Source of the DNA: Candidatus Atribacteria bacterium
GTDB taxonomy: Bacteria > Atribacterota > Phoenicimicrobiia > Phoenicimicrobiales > Phoenicimicrobiaceae
Length of the DNA: 64,000 bases
Assembly (NCBI GenBank): GCA_003513845.1
Contig: DOTB01000015.1
Coordinates: 6,557 to 70,556, forward strand
Direction: 5' to 3'
Shown here in pieces: positions 7,816 to 17,085 of the stretch (position 1 is its first letter; every line of letters begins with the position of its first letter). The translations under genes and the position numbers were made by a program. The notes under the pieces were generated by a model, which saw only the letters and a program-made list of their open reading frames with translations, did no database searches and was not told the origin of the DNA.

Positions 7816-9039
7816 TTATAAGTTTAATTGTAAATTCTCTGCTTTTGATTTCTTTTCATTTAGTTTAACTTTCCCATACCTACCCCCGCCACCGGGGCTC
7901 AATTTTAAAAGTCCCTTTCGGGCTAAAATTATATTTTGGGCAATTTCAAATCCTACTACCTGACTAATTTCCTGAAAAGAAGCTTTATGCAATATATGCA
8001 TTTCAGTGCCATAATAGCTAAATAATTTTTCTAAAGTTTTTTTGCCTACCCCGGGGACAAATTCTAAAGGAACCTGCTGAAAATAAGGCGGTCGATGAGG
8101 AGGAGAAAAAGATTGTTGATAGTCCCCTATCTCCACAATTCGATCAAAAACACCTTTTACTACTTTATCACTTCCGCATTTTTCGCATTTATAAATTGGG
8201 GGATTACTGGTAGTAGTATAATTACAGATTTCACAAAAAGTTCGATGGTATTTACCCAGTTTAGGGTCAAGACCGTAATTAGCAGTTATCTTTCTTCCTT
8301 CTTTTCTCTGCAATGCTAAAAGAATCTCTTTAAAATTTGCCTTTTCTAACTCTATTATATTGTATTCTCGACCAATCTTGGGCAGAGAATGTGCATCTGA
8401 ATTAGTCAAAAAAGTAAATTGAGCCAATTCTTTCAACCGGTCAGCAATTTCTGTATTCGCACTTAATCCCAATTCTATAGCCGAAATCTTCTTTAGAGTA
8501 GATTTGTTAAACATTTCTCCCAACCTTTTCACACAATTTCCATAAACACTTTTATGGGGAGTAAAGGCATGAGCAGGGATTAAAATTCCTCCAGTTTGAT
8601 CTATAATTTTAAAAGCTTCCTGGGCACTAATTCTACAATTTTGACTGCTTAAACTTACATTCGTTACCAAAGAAGAAAGAATTTTACTAAACTCTTTTAT
8701 ATCTTCAAAATAGGGAAAATAAGCTATCTGATGTGATGACCCTCCATCTCTCTCCTTTGTTTCTATTTCTGCACCTAAAATAATGGTTACTTGATCTTGA
8801 TAAATCAATCCCCCATCTTTTAGAGGTTTCATTTCCCCACTATTCATTAATTGGGATATATCATTAATAACTTCGGGTGATGCACAATCAACAATACCTA
8901 CAATGTCAATCCCTTTTCTATATTTACATTCCCTGGCAATGTTGGCAAAAGTTAGGTCTCGAGAAGCGGTTATTTTTACCGGGGATCCACTATTGCTTCT
9001 ACCAATATGCACATGAAAATCCATAAAATATTTTTTCAT
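7816..9039 (-). CDS. endonuclease Q-like PHP-domain protein (YqxK family)
   Basis: Members of this family nick DNA 5' to deaminated or abasic bases (uracil, hypoxanthine, xanthine), as shown for archaeal and Bacillus EndoQ. The 407-residue protein has an N-terminal PHP domain with metal-binding motifs DFHVHIG (H9, H11), AHAFTPH and NSDAHSLPKIG, then a zinc ribbon (CEIC...CEKC near 265-290), then a helix-hairpin-helix VPGVGKKTLEKL near 330. The architecture is complete. The ribosome-binding site is weak. It sits next to a Nudix hydrolase, a neighbourhood also found in Bacillus, which suggests a nucleotide-damage theme. Confidence 0.85.
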   Translation of the reverse strand: MKKYFMDFHVHIGRSNSGSPVKITASRDLTFANIARECKYRKGIDIVGIVDCASPEVINDISQLMNSGEMKPLKDGGLIYQDQVTIILGAEIETKERDGGSSHQIAYFPYFEDIKEFSKILSSLVTNVSLSSQNCRISAQEAFKIIDQTGGILIPAHAFTPHKSVYGNCVKRLGEMFNKSTLKKISAIELGLSANTEIADRLKELAQFTFLTNSDAHSLPKIGREYNIIELEKANFKEILLALQRKEGRKITANYGLDPKLGKYHRTFCEICNYTTTSNPPIYKCEKCGSDKVVKGVFDRIVEIGDYQQSFSPPHRPPYFQQVPLEFVPGVGKKTLEKLFSYYGTEMHILHKASFQEISQVVGFEIAQNIILARKGLLKLSPGGGGRYGKVKLNEKKSKAENLQLNL

Positions 9040-9095
9040 TTTTAATTATAGCTCCCCCCTCACCGACTCCTTCTCCCTTCAGGGGAGAGGAGCAG

Positions 9096-9130
9096 GAGAT
9101 ACAATTCACTAGATACAAGATACGAGATAT
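9096..9130. repeat. heptad array overlapping the 3' end of the Nudix gene
   Basis: Five in-register 7-mers run GAGATAC, AATTCAC, TAGATAC, AAGATAC, GAGATAT. The array overlaps the last codons and the TAG stop (9109-9111) of the Nudix hydrolase gene. It belongs to the TCGTATC/GAGATAC array class seen in many gaps of this window. Confidence 0.7.
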
Positions 9131-9651
9131 AATATTCCTATTATTGTCTTGGCATCTTTAATAATATTATTTTTAACCATATCTAAGGTCTCATCGGGAG
9201 TAATCAATTGAACCTTGATAAATTCATCAGCATCTTCATTTTTAATTCTTTTTTCTAGATCTTTTGCCAAAAAAAGAGTCAATTTTTCATTGCAAAAACC
9301 TGGAGATGAGAAAAAAGTTATTATCTTTTTAATCTTTCGAGGATAATAACCAGTCTCTTCTTCCAATTCTCTTCGAGCACAAGTTTCTAAATCTTCTCCT
9401 GGTTCAATTGTTCCAGCCGGTAGCTCCCATAAAACTTCCTCTGCAGGTTTTCTGAATTGTTTAATCATTACTATCTTTTTATCATCAGTTAAAGCTAAAA
9501 TAACTACTGCCCCTGGATGTTCAACTATTTCTCGGATAGTCTTCCTGCCATCAGGGAGTTTTACTTTATACTGACAGACATTAATAACTTTTCCTCGGTA
9601 AATATTGGTAGAAGATAAAGTTTTCTCTTGAAAAATATTTTCTTTACTCAT
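9109..9651 (-). CDS. nudF: Nudix hydrolase, ADP-ribose pyrophosphatase type
   Basis: The protein hydrolyses ADP-ribose or related nucleotide diphosphates. The complete Nudix box is present around residues 80-102: GTIEPGE...RELEEETGY, matching G-x5-E-x7-REUxEExGU. At 180 residues it is the normal size for the family. The start overlaps the end of the tripeptidase gene by 8 nt, with GGAG about 10 nt upstream. The last residues (YLVSCI) and the stop are encoded by a heptad repeat, so the C-terminus is probably a recent replacement of the ancestral end. Confidence 0.9.
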   Translation of the reverse strand: MSKENIFQEKTLSSTNIYRGKVINVCQYKVKLPDGRKTIREIVEHPGAVVILALTDDKKIVMIKQFRKPAEEVLWELPAGTIEPGEDLETCARRELEEETGYYPRKIKKIITFFSSPGFCNEKLTLFLAKDLEKRIKNEDADEFIKVQLITPDETLDMVKNNIIKDAKTIIGILYLVSCI

Positions 9652-10777
9652 TTAAGTTTTCTCCTGAAGCTACCACATTTATAATAGATAGAATATATTC
9701 TACTGTATTTTTTAACTCTTTGATAAGGATATATTCTTCCACAGTGTGAACTTTTTCCATGCCCAAAGCTAAAACTACCGAAGGAAGACCTTTTTTATTG
9801 AATACATTTGCATCACTACCTCCGCCGCTAGGACATAATAATGGTTGCAGCCCTATGTTTTTTGCCGCCTTTGTTGCTATATTAACTACCTGGTCATTAG
9901 GAGATAAATTATAACCATAATACTCTCTGTTAATTTTTACCTCCGCTTTTGCTTTAAATTCCCGAGCAGTATCTTCGGTTATTTTTTTTATTTGCTCAGT
10001 ATATTTCTCTATCTTTTCCTCATTTCTACTCCTGACCTCTCCTTTTAATATTACCTCATCAGGAACAATATTAGTAGCTCTCCCACCAGAGATAATTCCA
10101 ATATTGCTTGTGGTTTCTTCATCTATTCTACCTAATTTCATCCGGGAGAGAGCATATCCCGCCACCTGGATAGCATTAATTCCTTCTTCAGGATTTGCAC
10201 CAGCGTGAGCAGATTTACCATAAATAGTAATTTCCAGAGAATTCTGAGAAGGAGCTGTAGTAATTATCTTTCCTACCGAACCTCCTGCATCTAAAACAAA
10301 TCCCATTTGAGCTTTTAGATTAGAAATATCTAAATTTTTTGCTCCCTTTAAACCAATTTCTTCACAAATAGTAAGTAAAATTTCTATATCACCATGAGGA
10401 ATATTATTTTCTCTAATAATATAAAGAGCCTCTAATAAAGCAGCTATTGCTGCCTTATCATCTGCCCCTAAAATTGTTTTTCCATCACTCACTATCTTTT
10501 CTCCATCGCAAAGAGGATTAATGTTTTTCCCCGGGATAACTGTATCCATATGGGCGGAAAACATAATTGGAATCGTATTATTATTTCCCTCTAAACTAAC
10601 TATTATGTTACCACTATTAGATTTTACCTTTTCACTAGCCTGATCAACTATAAGTTCTAATCCTAAATTTTTTATTTTTTTTATCAAAAAATCAGCTAAA
10701 TCCTTTTCCTCCCTGGATACACTATCTATTCTAACTAATTCCATAAAACTTTCTATCAATCTTTTTTTATTAACCAT
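9644..10777 (-). CDS. M20 family metallopeptidase, peptidase T-like (YqjE type)
   Basis: This cytosolic zinc aminopeptidase would act on short peptides (tripeptidase). It is 377 residues long. Metal-binding motifs are SAHMDTV (His then Asp), [15 protein letters not shown] and the catalytic Glu pair in [12 protein letters not shown]. The C-terminal part has the conserved [16 protein letters not shown] dimerisation lid domain lies between residues 180 and 290. It leads the small operon with the Nudix hydrolase. Peptide breakdown fits the amino-acid fermentation genes next door. Confidence 0.88.
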   Translation of the reverse strand: MVNKKRLIESFMELVRIDSVSREEKDLADFLIKKIKNLGLELIVDQASEKVKSNSGNIIVSLEGNNNTIPIMFSAHMDTVIPGKNINPLCDGEKIVSDGKTILGADDKAAIAALLEALYIIRENNIPHGDIEILLTICEEIGLKGAKNLDISNLKAQMGFVLDAGGSVGKIITTAPSQNSLEITIYGKSAHAGANPEEGINAIQVAGYALSRMKLGRIDEETTSNIGIISGGRATNIVPDEVILKGEVRSRNEEKIEKYTEQIKKITEDTAREFKAKAEVKINREYYGYNLSPNDQVVNIATKAAKNIGLQPLLCPSGGGSDANVFNKKGLPSVVLALGMEKVHTVEEYILIKELKNTVEYILSIINVVASGENLNE

Positions 10778-11293
10778 TAATTAAGCCCCTTTCTTTTTAG
10801 TATATTGAATATCTTATAATAACAAAAATAGTTATTTGTTTTTTATATTCTATCATAGATTGAATAACTAAATAACATTTATTATTATATTATGGTAACT
10901 TCCCAAAAAGCTAAAACATTTTTAACAGATCATATTATATTATATAGGATACCTTGCAGATAATTTCATAATAAATTATAATTTTAGTCATCATACCACT
11001 ATCTTACTATTTTGTATACTTTTTGGGTCACAATCATATTATATTAAATAATGAAAAATGCAAAGCGTAAAACATAAAGAATCCAGAAGTCAGGACGCAG
11101 GGGTCAGAATATAAATCAGCGAATAGCATTTAGTGTATAATGTAGGAGTTCGATTTATCGAACCCGTTAGAAAAATTAATAAAACAATGCGGGGCGGATA
11201 AATCCGCCCCCTGCATTATTAGTAATATTTTATTAAGAATTTTTGAATTTTAAATTCTTGTACTTGTGAAAATAGGTAATGTTTTTTAGTTTT
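10778..11293. other. 516-bp gene-free region with repeat remnants
   Basis: No gene is visible. The stretch at 10983-11040 matches the tail of the MITE-like repeat family (TTTTGTATACTTTTTGGGTC). 11090-11140 carries a loose heptad array (AGTCAGG, ACGCAGG, GGTCAGA). 11142-11217 is a REP-like hairpin pair. The promoter of the peptidase gene must lie near 10780-10870, but I see no convincing boxes. Confidence 0.5.
11142..11217. repeat. REP/BIME-like hairpin pair
   Basis: GTAG is followed by the hairpin GAGTTCGATTTATCGAACCC, then about 20 nt later by an inverse hairpin GGGGCGGATAAATCCGCCCC. This is the layout of a REP sequence paired with an inverted REP. Related pairs lie at 40969, 44957, 46100 and 55887. 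Confidence 0.65.
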
Positions 11294-11833
11294 TCATTCT
11301 TTTACCAATTCGGCTCCTTTTTTCAATGCTTCTTTATTTATTTTTATTAAATTTTGATTACGCCCGGCTAAGGCTTTTTCCAAAGCTTTAAATATAGTCT
11401 CCAGTCTTACTACTCCTGATTTTTTAACATACGCCCCCAGGATTACCATATTGGCTATTCTTAAATTCCCTAACTGATCAGCTATATCATTAGCTGATAC
11501 CCGAACAACAGCAACATCATCTCTATTTATTTTCTGTTTAATTAAGGAGTCATTTAAGACAATTAACCCTTCTTTCTTCACTTTTGGTTCAAATTTATCC
11601 AGAGAAGGTTTATTCATAATAATAATTGATTTAGGGTATGGTACAACTGGAGAGGCAATTTCTTCTGACGAAATTATTACTGTACAATTAGCTGTACCTC
11701 CCCTCATTTCTGGCCCATATGATGGCATCCAGGCAACATTTTTTCCTTCTAACATCCCGGCATAAGCTAATAACCTGCCTATGAGCATTACTCCCTGTCC
11801 ACCAAATCCGGCAATGATAACTTCTTCTAACAT
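11294..11833 (-). CDS. 2-oxoacid:ferredoxin oxidoreductase gamma subunit (VOR/KOR type)
   Basis: This is the gamma-type subunit (179 residues) of a four-subunit 2-oxoacid oxidoreductase that converts 2-oxoacids and CoA to acyl-CoA, CO2 and reduced ferredoxin. Typical features are the N-terminal EVIIAGFGGQGVMLIGRLLA, PSYGPEMRGGTANCTVIIS, and a gamma-domain core. The start immediately follows the beta gene, with its Shine-Dalgarno inside the end of that gene. Subunit letters differ between organisms, so no symbol is given. Confidence 0.9.
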   Translation of the reverse strand: MLEEVIIAGFGGQGVMLIGRLLAYAGMLEGKNVAWMPSYGPEMRGGTANCTVIISSEEIASPVVPYPKSIIIMNKPSLDKFEPKVKKEGLIVLNDSLIKQKINRDDVAVVRVSANDIADQLGNLRIANMVILGAYVKKSGVVRLETIFKALEKALAGRNQNLIKINKEALKKGAELVKE

Positions 11834-12580
11834 TTATGCCACCTCCTCAGGAACTCTAAATTCACCTAAAGGGTAATACGGAATCATATTTTCCTCTACC
11901 CATTTAGAAGCTTCAACTGGGCTTAAACCCCAGTTAGTAGGACAGGATGATAAAATTTCCACCAGAGAAAATCCTTTCCTATCTAATTGTACTTGAAATG
12001 CCTTTTTGATTGATTTTTTAGCTTTTATTATATTTGCCGGTTTATTTAACGCTACCCGAGAAATATAAGTAGCTCCTTTAAGGGTAGACAACATTTCACT
12101 CACTCTAATCGGATAACCCATTGTTTTAGGGTCTCTCCCATAAGGAGAGGTTTGAGTTATTTGTCCTGCTAAAGTAGTAGGCGCCATTTGTCCACCAGTC
12201 ATTCCGTAAATGGCATTATTTATAAATATAACGGTTATGTTCTCACCTCTATTTGCTGCATGAACTATTTCAGCAGTTCCAATCGAAGCCAAATCCCCAT
12301 CACCCTGATAAGTAAATACAATTGAATCTGGCCTTGACCTTTTAATACCAGTAGCAATTGCCGGAGCTCTCCCGTGAGCGGCACATACCATATCACAATT
12401 GAAAAACAGATAAGCGAAGACAGAACAACCTACAGGACAAACTCCTATAGTATTCTCTCTAACCCCAAATTCATCTAAAACCTCGGCTACCAATCGATGA
12501 GCAATTCCGTGATGACAGCCGGGACAATATGTAAAAGGAACATCAGTTAAGGATACTGGTCGTCCAAACACTTTCTTCAT
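11834..12580 (-). CDS. 2-oxoacid:ferredoxin oxidoreductase beta subunit (TPP-binding)
   Basis: This thiamine pyrophosphate-binding subunit (248 residues) carries the catalytic cofactor. The TPP motif is GDGDLASIGTAEIVHAANRGENITVIFINN near residues 95-125. N-terminal cysteines in TYCPGCHHGIAHRL and VCPVGC match those of this family. It lies between the gamma and alpha subunits in one operon with a good GGAGG site. The gene neighbourhood favours branched-chain 2-oxoacids as substrates over 2-oxoglutarate, but sequence alone does not settle it. Confidence 0.92.
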   Translation of the reverse strand: MKKVFGRPVSLTDVPFTYCPGCHHGIAHRLVAEVLDEFGVRENTIGVCPVGCSVFAYLFFNCDMVCAAHGRAPAIATGIKRSRPDSIVFTYQGDGDLASIGTAEIVHAANRGENITVIFINNAIYGMTGGQMAPTTLAGQITQTSPYGRDPKTMGYPIRVSEMLSTLKGATYISRVALNKPANIIKAKKSIKKAFQVQLDRKGFSLVEILSSCPTNWGLSPVEASKWVEENMIPYYPLGEFRVPEEVA

Positions 12581-12629
12581 AATATAAAATCCACCTCCAT
12601 AATAGTATAAAAATTATTAGTTATATACT

Positions 12630-13685
12630 TTATAAACATTTCTTTACTTCTTTTAAAATCTCTTCCGGGGAAGGTATTATCCCTCCAGCGCGTCCATAAA
12701 AGTTGACTTCTGCTTTTCCGTTTACCGACAATTTAACATCTTCAACCATTTGACCTAAACTCATTTCCACTACCAAAAATTTTTTTACATTATCAGCAGT
12801 TTTATTAATTACCTTTTCAGGAAACGGAAACAAAGTAATCGGTCTAATTAACCCAATATTAATCCCTTCTTCTTTAGCATTGCTAATTACTGTTTTTACA
12901 ATTCGAGCAACTGTTCCATAGGCAACTATTATCAATTCTGCATTTTCTGTATTTACAGCCTCATATCGAACCTCTTTTTCTTTAATTTTTTTATATTTCT
13001 CACCTAAATTATAATTCCACTTTTCTAAAACAGAGGGATCTAAATCAAAGGGGACAATATGACGGGGTTCCCTGTCCTTACACCCTGTTATAATCCAGTC
13101 ACCTTTATCCGGAAGGTCGACTTTGGGGCGTTCTTTAAATTCCACTGCCTCCATCATTTGACCTAAAAGTCCGTCACCTAATATCATTACTGGATTACGA
13201 TATTTATCTGCTAAATCAAAAGCATCCATAGTTAAATCTACTAACTCTTGTACTGAGGAAGGAGCAAGGACAATCAAATGGTAATCTCCATGCCCTCCTC
13301 CTTTAGTTGCCTGAAAATAATCACCTTGACTAGGTTGAATATCACCTAAACCAGGGCCACCTCTCATCATATTAACTACTACACAAGGTAATTCTGCAAG
13401 AGCAATATAAGATATTCCCTCTTGTTTTAAACTTATTCCTGGACTTGAAGAAGAGGTCATAGCTCGTACTCCAGTGGCAGCAGCTCCATAAACCATATTT
13501 ATGGCTGCAATTTCGCTCTCGGCTTGTATAAAAGCAGCATTTTTCATTTTTAGTAATTTCTTAGCCATATAGGCAGTTAGCTCACTCTGAGGGGTTATCG
13601 GATAACCAAAATAATATCGACAACCAGCACGTATTGCCGCTTCCCCAATAGCCTCATTTCCTTTCATCAATATTTTTTCTCCCAT
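12630..13685 (-). CDS. vorB: 3-methyl-2-oxobutanoate:ferredoxin oxidoreductase alpha-type subunit VorB
   Basis: This POR_N-type subunit (351 residues) starts with KGNEAIGEAAIRAGCRYYFGYPITPQSEL, the signature of VorB-like proteins. It contains the conserved SSSPGISLKQEGISY segment and a C-terminal transketolase-like domain (IVAYGTVARIVKTVI). AAGGAGG lies 7 nt before the ATG. Its product with the beta, gamma and ferredoxin subunits would oxidise branched 2-oxoacids derived from Val, Leu and Ile. A 269-bp repeat-filled gap separates it from the ferredoxin gene upstream. Confidence 0.9.
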   Translation of the reverse strand: MGEKILMKGNEAIGEAAIRAGCRYYFGYPITPQSELTAYMAKKLLKMKNAAFIQAESEIAAINMVYGAAATGVRAMTSSSSPGISLKQEGISYIALAELPCVVVNMMRGGPGLGDIQPSQGDYFQATKGGGHGDYHLIVLAPSSVQELVDLTMDAFDLADKYRNPVMILGDGLLGQMMEAVEFKERPKVDLPDKGDWIITGCKDREPRHIVPFDLDPSVLEKWNYNLGEKYKKIKEKEVRYEAVNTENAELIIVAYGTVARIVKTVISNAKEEGINIGLIRPITLFPFPEKVINKTADNVKKFLVVEMSLGQMVEDVKLSVNGKAEVNFYGRAGGIIPSPEEILKEVKKCL

Positions 13686-13769
13686 TTTTCAGCCTCCTTA
13701 ATAATAATTTAATAATATAGAAATCCCTTTTTCTGTAGACCTTAATCCGTATCTCATATCTCTTTTTTA

Positions 13770-13831
13770 TTAGTTACCCAGTTATCCGGTTAGCCAGTTT
13801 GTCGGTTAAGAAGTAATTAACCAGTTATTAG
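13770..13831. repeat. degenerate heptad array between ferredoxin and vorB
   Basis: A run with roughly 7-nt spacing of GTTA/AGTT motifs (for example CAGTTAT, CCGGTTA, GCCAGTT, TGTCGGT) fills part of the 269-bp gap inside the VOR gene cluster. It is a weak member of the heptad class and interrupts an otherwise compact operon. Confidence 0.45.
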
Positions 13832-13954
13832 CAAGACAAGTGTATATAATTTGTTTCTGTTCACTAATAACCGAAAACTGAAAACTGTCAACTAAAACTT
13901 ATAATAAAAAGATTTACTAATAGACAGTGAGAAGACTGGCCTGCTAAAACTAAT

Positions 13955-14158
13955 TTATTTAAATACTTCAATAGCAACATCCGGGCAGGTTATTGCACAA
14001 AAAGCACAACCACTACATTCTTCCGGATTAATCTGTTTAGCTGGATGATAGCCTTTTTTATTAAAATTGTCAGACATAGTTATAATGTGCTTGGGACATG
14101 CCGTAAGACATAATTCGCACCCTTTACATCTTTCTTCATCAATTACAATTTTTGCCAT
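13955..14158 (-). CDS. 2-oxoacid:ferredoxin oxidoreductase delta subunit, 2[4Fe-4S] ferredoxin
   Basis: This is a 67-residue ferredoxin with two complete CxxCxxCxxxCP motifs: CKGCELCLTACP near residue 11 and CSGCAFCAITCP near residue 48. It passes electrons from the TPP subunit to external ferredoxin. It is the delta subunit partner of the VOR genes and is placed upstream of them. GGAGG lies about 14 nt before the ATG. Confidence 0.92.
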   Translation of the reverse strand: MAKIVIDEERCKGCELCLTACPKHIITMSDNFNKKGYHPAKQINPEECSGCAFCAITCPDVAIEVFK

Positions 14159-14179
14159 ATTCTTTGTTTTATCCTCCTT

Positions 14180-14866
14180 TTAAAATTTATTCCATGGTAA
14201 ATGCATAAAACGCTCTATATAAAATATTGGTTCATCAAAATCTTCCGATTTAATTTTTTGAGAGAATCGTTTATCTACACAGATAAATCTAACGGTTAGG
14301 TTTAGTTTTTGTGCTGCCTGTCTTATCAAAGTATGCCCTTGTCTTATTACCTCTTCATCGGTTTGAGTGCTTAAATTGGGATTACTGACTATTCCAGTAA
14401 TCTTTAAGCGAGATGAATTTTCGATTTCCTGAGCCATTTGCATAATTTGAGATAAATTTTGAGTGAAGGGTCGATAAGAATTCACCACAAGTAGCATTTC
14501 ATAATCTAACTCTTTAATAAAGTGTTCGAAATTACCTAAAACAACACTTCCTATGTCATCTCCGCCTACGTCAAGAATCAGATGATAATTTGAATTCTGG
14601 ATTAAACCTTTTATTTCTGGGGAAATTAGGGGTAAATCAGCATAAGCCATCTTTCCTTCAGGAGCAATTATTTTTATGCCTTTAAGATTTAAGGTACCTC
14701 TCACTTCTCGAGTTCTAAAATAAGGGTTGACAATATCCAGATCTACAATTGCCACCTGGTTATAATCTTTTCGACAATATATCGAATAATTAATAGCAAT
14801 CTCTGTTTTTCCGCTTCCAAAACTTCCCACAAATATCATTATCCTTTTATTTAATATTTTATTCAA
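14180..14866 (-). CDS. P-loop ATPase (MinD/ParA/CooC-like), unknown role
   Basis: This 228-residue protein has a Walker A motif [15 protein letters not shown] near residues 14-28, then [18 protein letters not shown], then a Walker B-like [13 protein letters not shown]. The overall order is that of the SIMIBI class of ATPases. Its TTG start overlaps the stop of butyrate kinase 1; an internal ATG at 14839 is an alternative. It sits between the kinase and the ferredoxin of the fermentation operon, so a role in maturation or assembly of the oxidoreductase is conceivable. I do not recognise a characterised function. Confidence 0.75.
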   Translation of the reverse strand: MNKILNKRIMIFVGSFGSGKTEIAINYSIYCRKDYNQVAIVDLDIVNPYFRTREVRGTLNLKGIKIIAPEGKMAYADLPLISPEIKGLIQNSNYHLILDVGGDDIGSVVLGNFEHFIKELDYEMLLVVNSYRPFTQNLSQIMQMAQEIENSSRLKITGIVSNPNLSTQTDEEVIRQGHTLIRQAAQKLNLTVRFICVDKRFSQKIKSEDFDEPIFYIERFMHLPWNKF

Positions 14867-15936
14867 TATATTTTTTCCACCTCTTCCTCCCTTAAAACCC
14901 TTAAAGTGCCTTCACATAAAGCTAGCATCTCTTCTTCTCCAGGATATACCATCACTAAAGATAGAAAGCTTATTCTGTCTCTTACCAAATTTACAAATTC
15001 ACTGGCATAAGCTATCCCCCCAGTCAGGATAATCGCATCTATTTGACCTTTTAATACTGTAGCCCCTGCTCCAATCTCTTTAGCTACTTGATAAGCCATT
15101 GCTTCTAAGATTAGCTCTGCTTTTTTGTCACCTTGCTCAATCCTCTTTATCACTTCTCTAACATCATTAGTATTTAAATAAGCCACTAATCCGCCTTTGC
15201 CTTTTATTTTCTTCATAATTTCATCCTTAGTAAATTTTCCAGAAAAACAAAGTTCTACCAGAGCACCAACAGGAACTCCACCACTCCTTTCGGGAGTAAA
15301 AGGACCCTCTCCATTAAGCGCATTATTAACATCAATGACTTTTCCATTGCAATGCACTCCTACTGAAATTCCTCCACCCAGGTGAGCTACAATAAACTTT
15401 GCTTGCTCATATTTTTTTCCTAAATCTAATGCAGCTTTTCGGGCTACTGCTTTCTGGTTTAAAGCATGAAGTATACTGATTCGGGGAATCTCTGGCATTC
15501 CAGAAATTCTGGCAACAGGCTTCATCTCGTCAATTACTACTGGATCGACTATATAAGCAGGAATAGATAACTTCTCGGCAATTCCATATGCAAGTATCCC
15601 TCCTAAATTTGAGGCATGTTCACCACTTACCCCCTTCCGCAGATCTTCCAACATCTTTTCATTAACCCGATAAGTACCACTGGGAATAGGTTTTAATAAT
15701 CCCCCTCTTCCTACTATCGCATCGAGAGTATAAAGATTAATTCCTTTTTCTTTTAAAAAATCTAAAATAATATCTTTCCGAAACTGATATTGATCGATAA
15801 TCTTATGAAAAACAGATAATTCTTCACTGCTATGTTCAATTTTCTTTTCGAAGAATAACTCCTCATTAGAAAATAATGCTACTTTTGTAGAAGTAGAACC
15901 TGGATTTATTACTAATATTTTATAATCTTTAGCCAT
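14863..15936 (-). CDS. buk: butyrate kinase (1)
   Basis: This acetate/butyrate kinase family (ASKHA fold) enzyme makes ATP from butyryl or branched acyl phosphate. It is about 357 residues. The N-terminal [16 protein letters not shown] is the phosphate-binding motif, [11 protein letters not shown] lies near 185, and [10 protein letters not shown] near 310. I chose the ATG at 15936 over the TTG at 15939 because GAGGTGA lies 7 nt before it. A second, clearly related kinase lies in the same operon. Acyl-chain preference cannot be told from sequence. Confidence 0.93.
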   Translation of the reverse strand: MAKDYKILVINPGSTSTKVALFSNEELFFEKKIEHSSEELSVFHKIIDQYQFRKDIILDFLKEKGINLYTLDAIVGRGGLLKPIPSGTYRVNEKMLEDLRKGVSGEHASNLGGILAYGIAEKLSIPAYIVDPVVIDEMKPVARISGMPEIPRISILHALNQKAVARKAALDLGKKYEQAKFIVAHLGGGISVGVHCNGKVIDVNNALNGEGPFTPERSGGVPVGALVELCFSGKFTKDEIMKKIKGKGGLVAYLNTNDVREVIKRIEQGDKKAELILEAMAYQVAKEIGAGATVLKGQIDAIILTGGIAYASEFVNLVRDRISFLSLVMVYPGEEEMLALCEGTLRVLREEEVEKIY

Positions 15937-15972
15937 CAAGATGTCACCTCTCTTAGTTCGACTAATTTTGTT

Positions 15973-16887
15973 TTATCTTATTTTAGCCATCTCGCTCATT
16001 AGTACTCCTAAAGCAATAGAATATAATTTTGACTGGGCAGAATCCGCTCGAGAAGTCAAAACTACTGGAGCTTTTGCGCCTAAAAGTAATCCTGCTGGTA
16101 TTGCTTTAGCCAGATAAACCAAACCCTTGGCAAATATGTTTCCTGACTCAATATTTGGTACTAAAACAATATCTACCTCTCCAGAAACTGGGCTTTCAAT
16201 TCCTTTGTGTAGAGCAGATACTTTAGAAATAGCATTATCAAAAGCCAATGGTCCGTCTACTATACCACCAACAATTTGACCTCGCTCACTCATTTTAGCC
16301 AAACAGGCAGCATCAATGGTAGCTGGCATATCAGGATTCACTAATTCTAATGCCCCGAGAACCGCCACCTTAGGTTTCTCAACTCCCAATGATTGAGCAA
16401 AATGTATTGCATTTTGAATGATCTGTGCTTTTTGGTTTAAATCTGGACTAATGTTCATAGCGCCATCAGTCATAGTAAGTAAACGATCATAATTTTTAAT
16501 TTCCAGGGTATAAACATGACTAAGTAATCTATCAGTTCTTAACCCAATCTCTTTATCTAAAACAGCTTTTAAAAGTCTTGCCGTGCCCATTATTCCTTTC
16601 ATTAATATAGAAGCTTTTTTATTTCTAATTAACTCTACAGCATATTTAGCAGTTTCCGTTTTATCTGGTTTGTCGATTATCTCATAGTTGGAAGGATCAA
16701 TTCCTATTTCCTTGGCTATCCGAATAATTTCTTTCTTATCACCGACCAAAATTGAATCAGTTAATCCTTCTAATCGAGCAGCTTCAACTGCCCGTAAAAC
16801 ATCTTCTGCTTGAGCAGCAGCTACTGACATTTTTTTTGGACCATAATCTTTGGCTTTTTCTAATACTTCCTTAAATGTTTTTAACAT
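15973..16887 (-). CDS. ptb: phosphate butyryltransferase
   Basis: The enzyme swaps CoA for phosphate on butyryl- or branched acyl-CoA, feeding the adjacent kinases. The protein has the phosphate acetyl/butyryltransferase pattern: AAAQAEDVLRAVEAARLEG at the N-terminus, then ILMKGIMGTARLLKAVLDKEIGLR, and MTDGAMNISPDLNQKAQI in the middle. I chose ATG 16887 (304 residues) because the near-perfect site GAGGTGAT lies 7 nt upstream. The upstream TTG at 16929 falls in repetitive sequence. Confidence 0.93.
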   Translation of the reverse strand: MLKTFKEVLEKAKDYGPKKMSVAAAQAEDVLRAVEAARLEGLTDSILVGDKKEIIRIAKEIGIDPSNYEIIDKPDKTETAKYAVELIRNKKASILMKGIMGTARLLKAVLDKEIGLRTDRLLSHVYTLEIKNYDRLLTMTDGAMNISPDLNQKAQIIQNAIHFAQSLGVEKPKVAVLGALELVNPDMPATIDAACLAKMSERGQIVGGIVDGPLAFDNAISKVSALHKGIESPVSGEVDIVLVPNIESGNIFAKGLVYLAKAIPAGLLLGAKAPVVLTSRADSAQSKLYSIALGVLMSEMAKIR

Positions 16888-16959
16888 TTTTACCATCACC
16901 TCATTATTAAAAATTCTCCAATTCTCCAATTGAATTCAATTCTATATTAATTATTAACG

Positions 16960-16995
16960 AGATTGCCACGCTCCCTTCGGTGGCTTGCAGTGACA
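16960..16995. repeat. short dispersed repeat ATTGCCACG...TGACA
   Basis: A segment beginning ATTGCCACG and ending GCAGTGACA resembles a second copy at 40922-40958 (ATTGCCACG...CAATGACA). Only the ends are conserved, suggesting a small palindromic dispersed element. Confidence 0.5.
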
Positions 16996-17035
16996 AAATC
17001 GTATGTTAGTAGTAGAAATATAGGAGAATGCGTCC

Positions 17036-17070
17036 TATGCGATACGCAATACTCGATACGAGATACGAAT
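17036..17070. repeat. heptad array after the aminotransferase gene
   Basis: Five consecutive 7-mers (TATGCGA, TACGCAA, TACTCGA, TACGAGA, TACGAAT) end 16 nt from the stop of the aminotransferase gene. They are of the TCGTATC/TACGAGA class. Confidence 0.65.
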
Positions 17071-17085
17071 TTGCATTCTGAGCTC

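Noticed and set aside
7742..7963. plus-strand frame of 73 codons before and over endoQ
   Set aside because: It overlaps the endoQ terminator and the antisense of its C-terminus, with no supporting start site.
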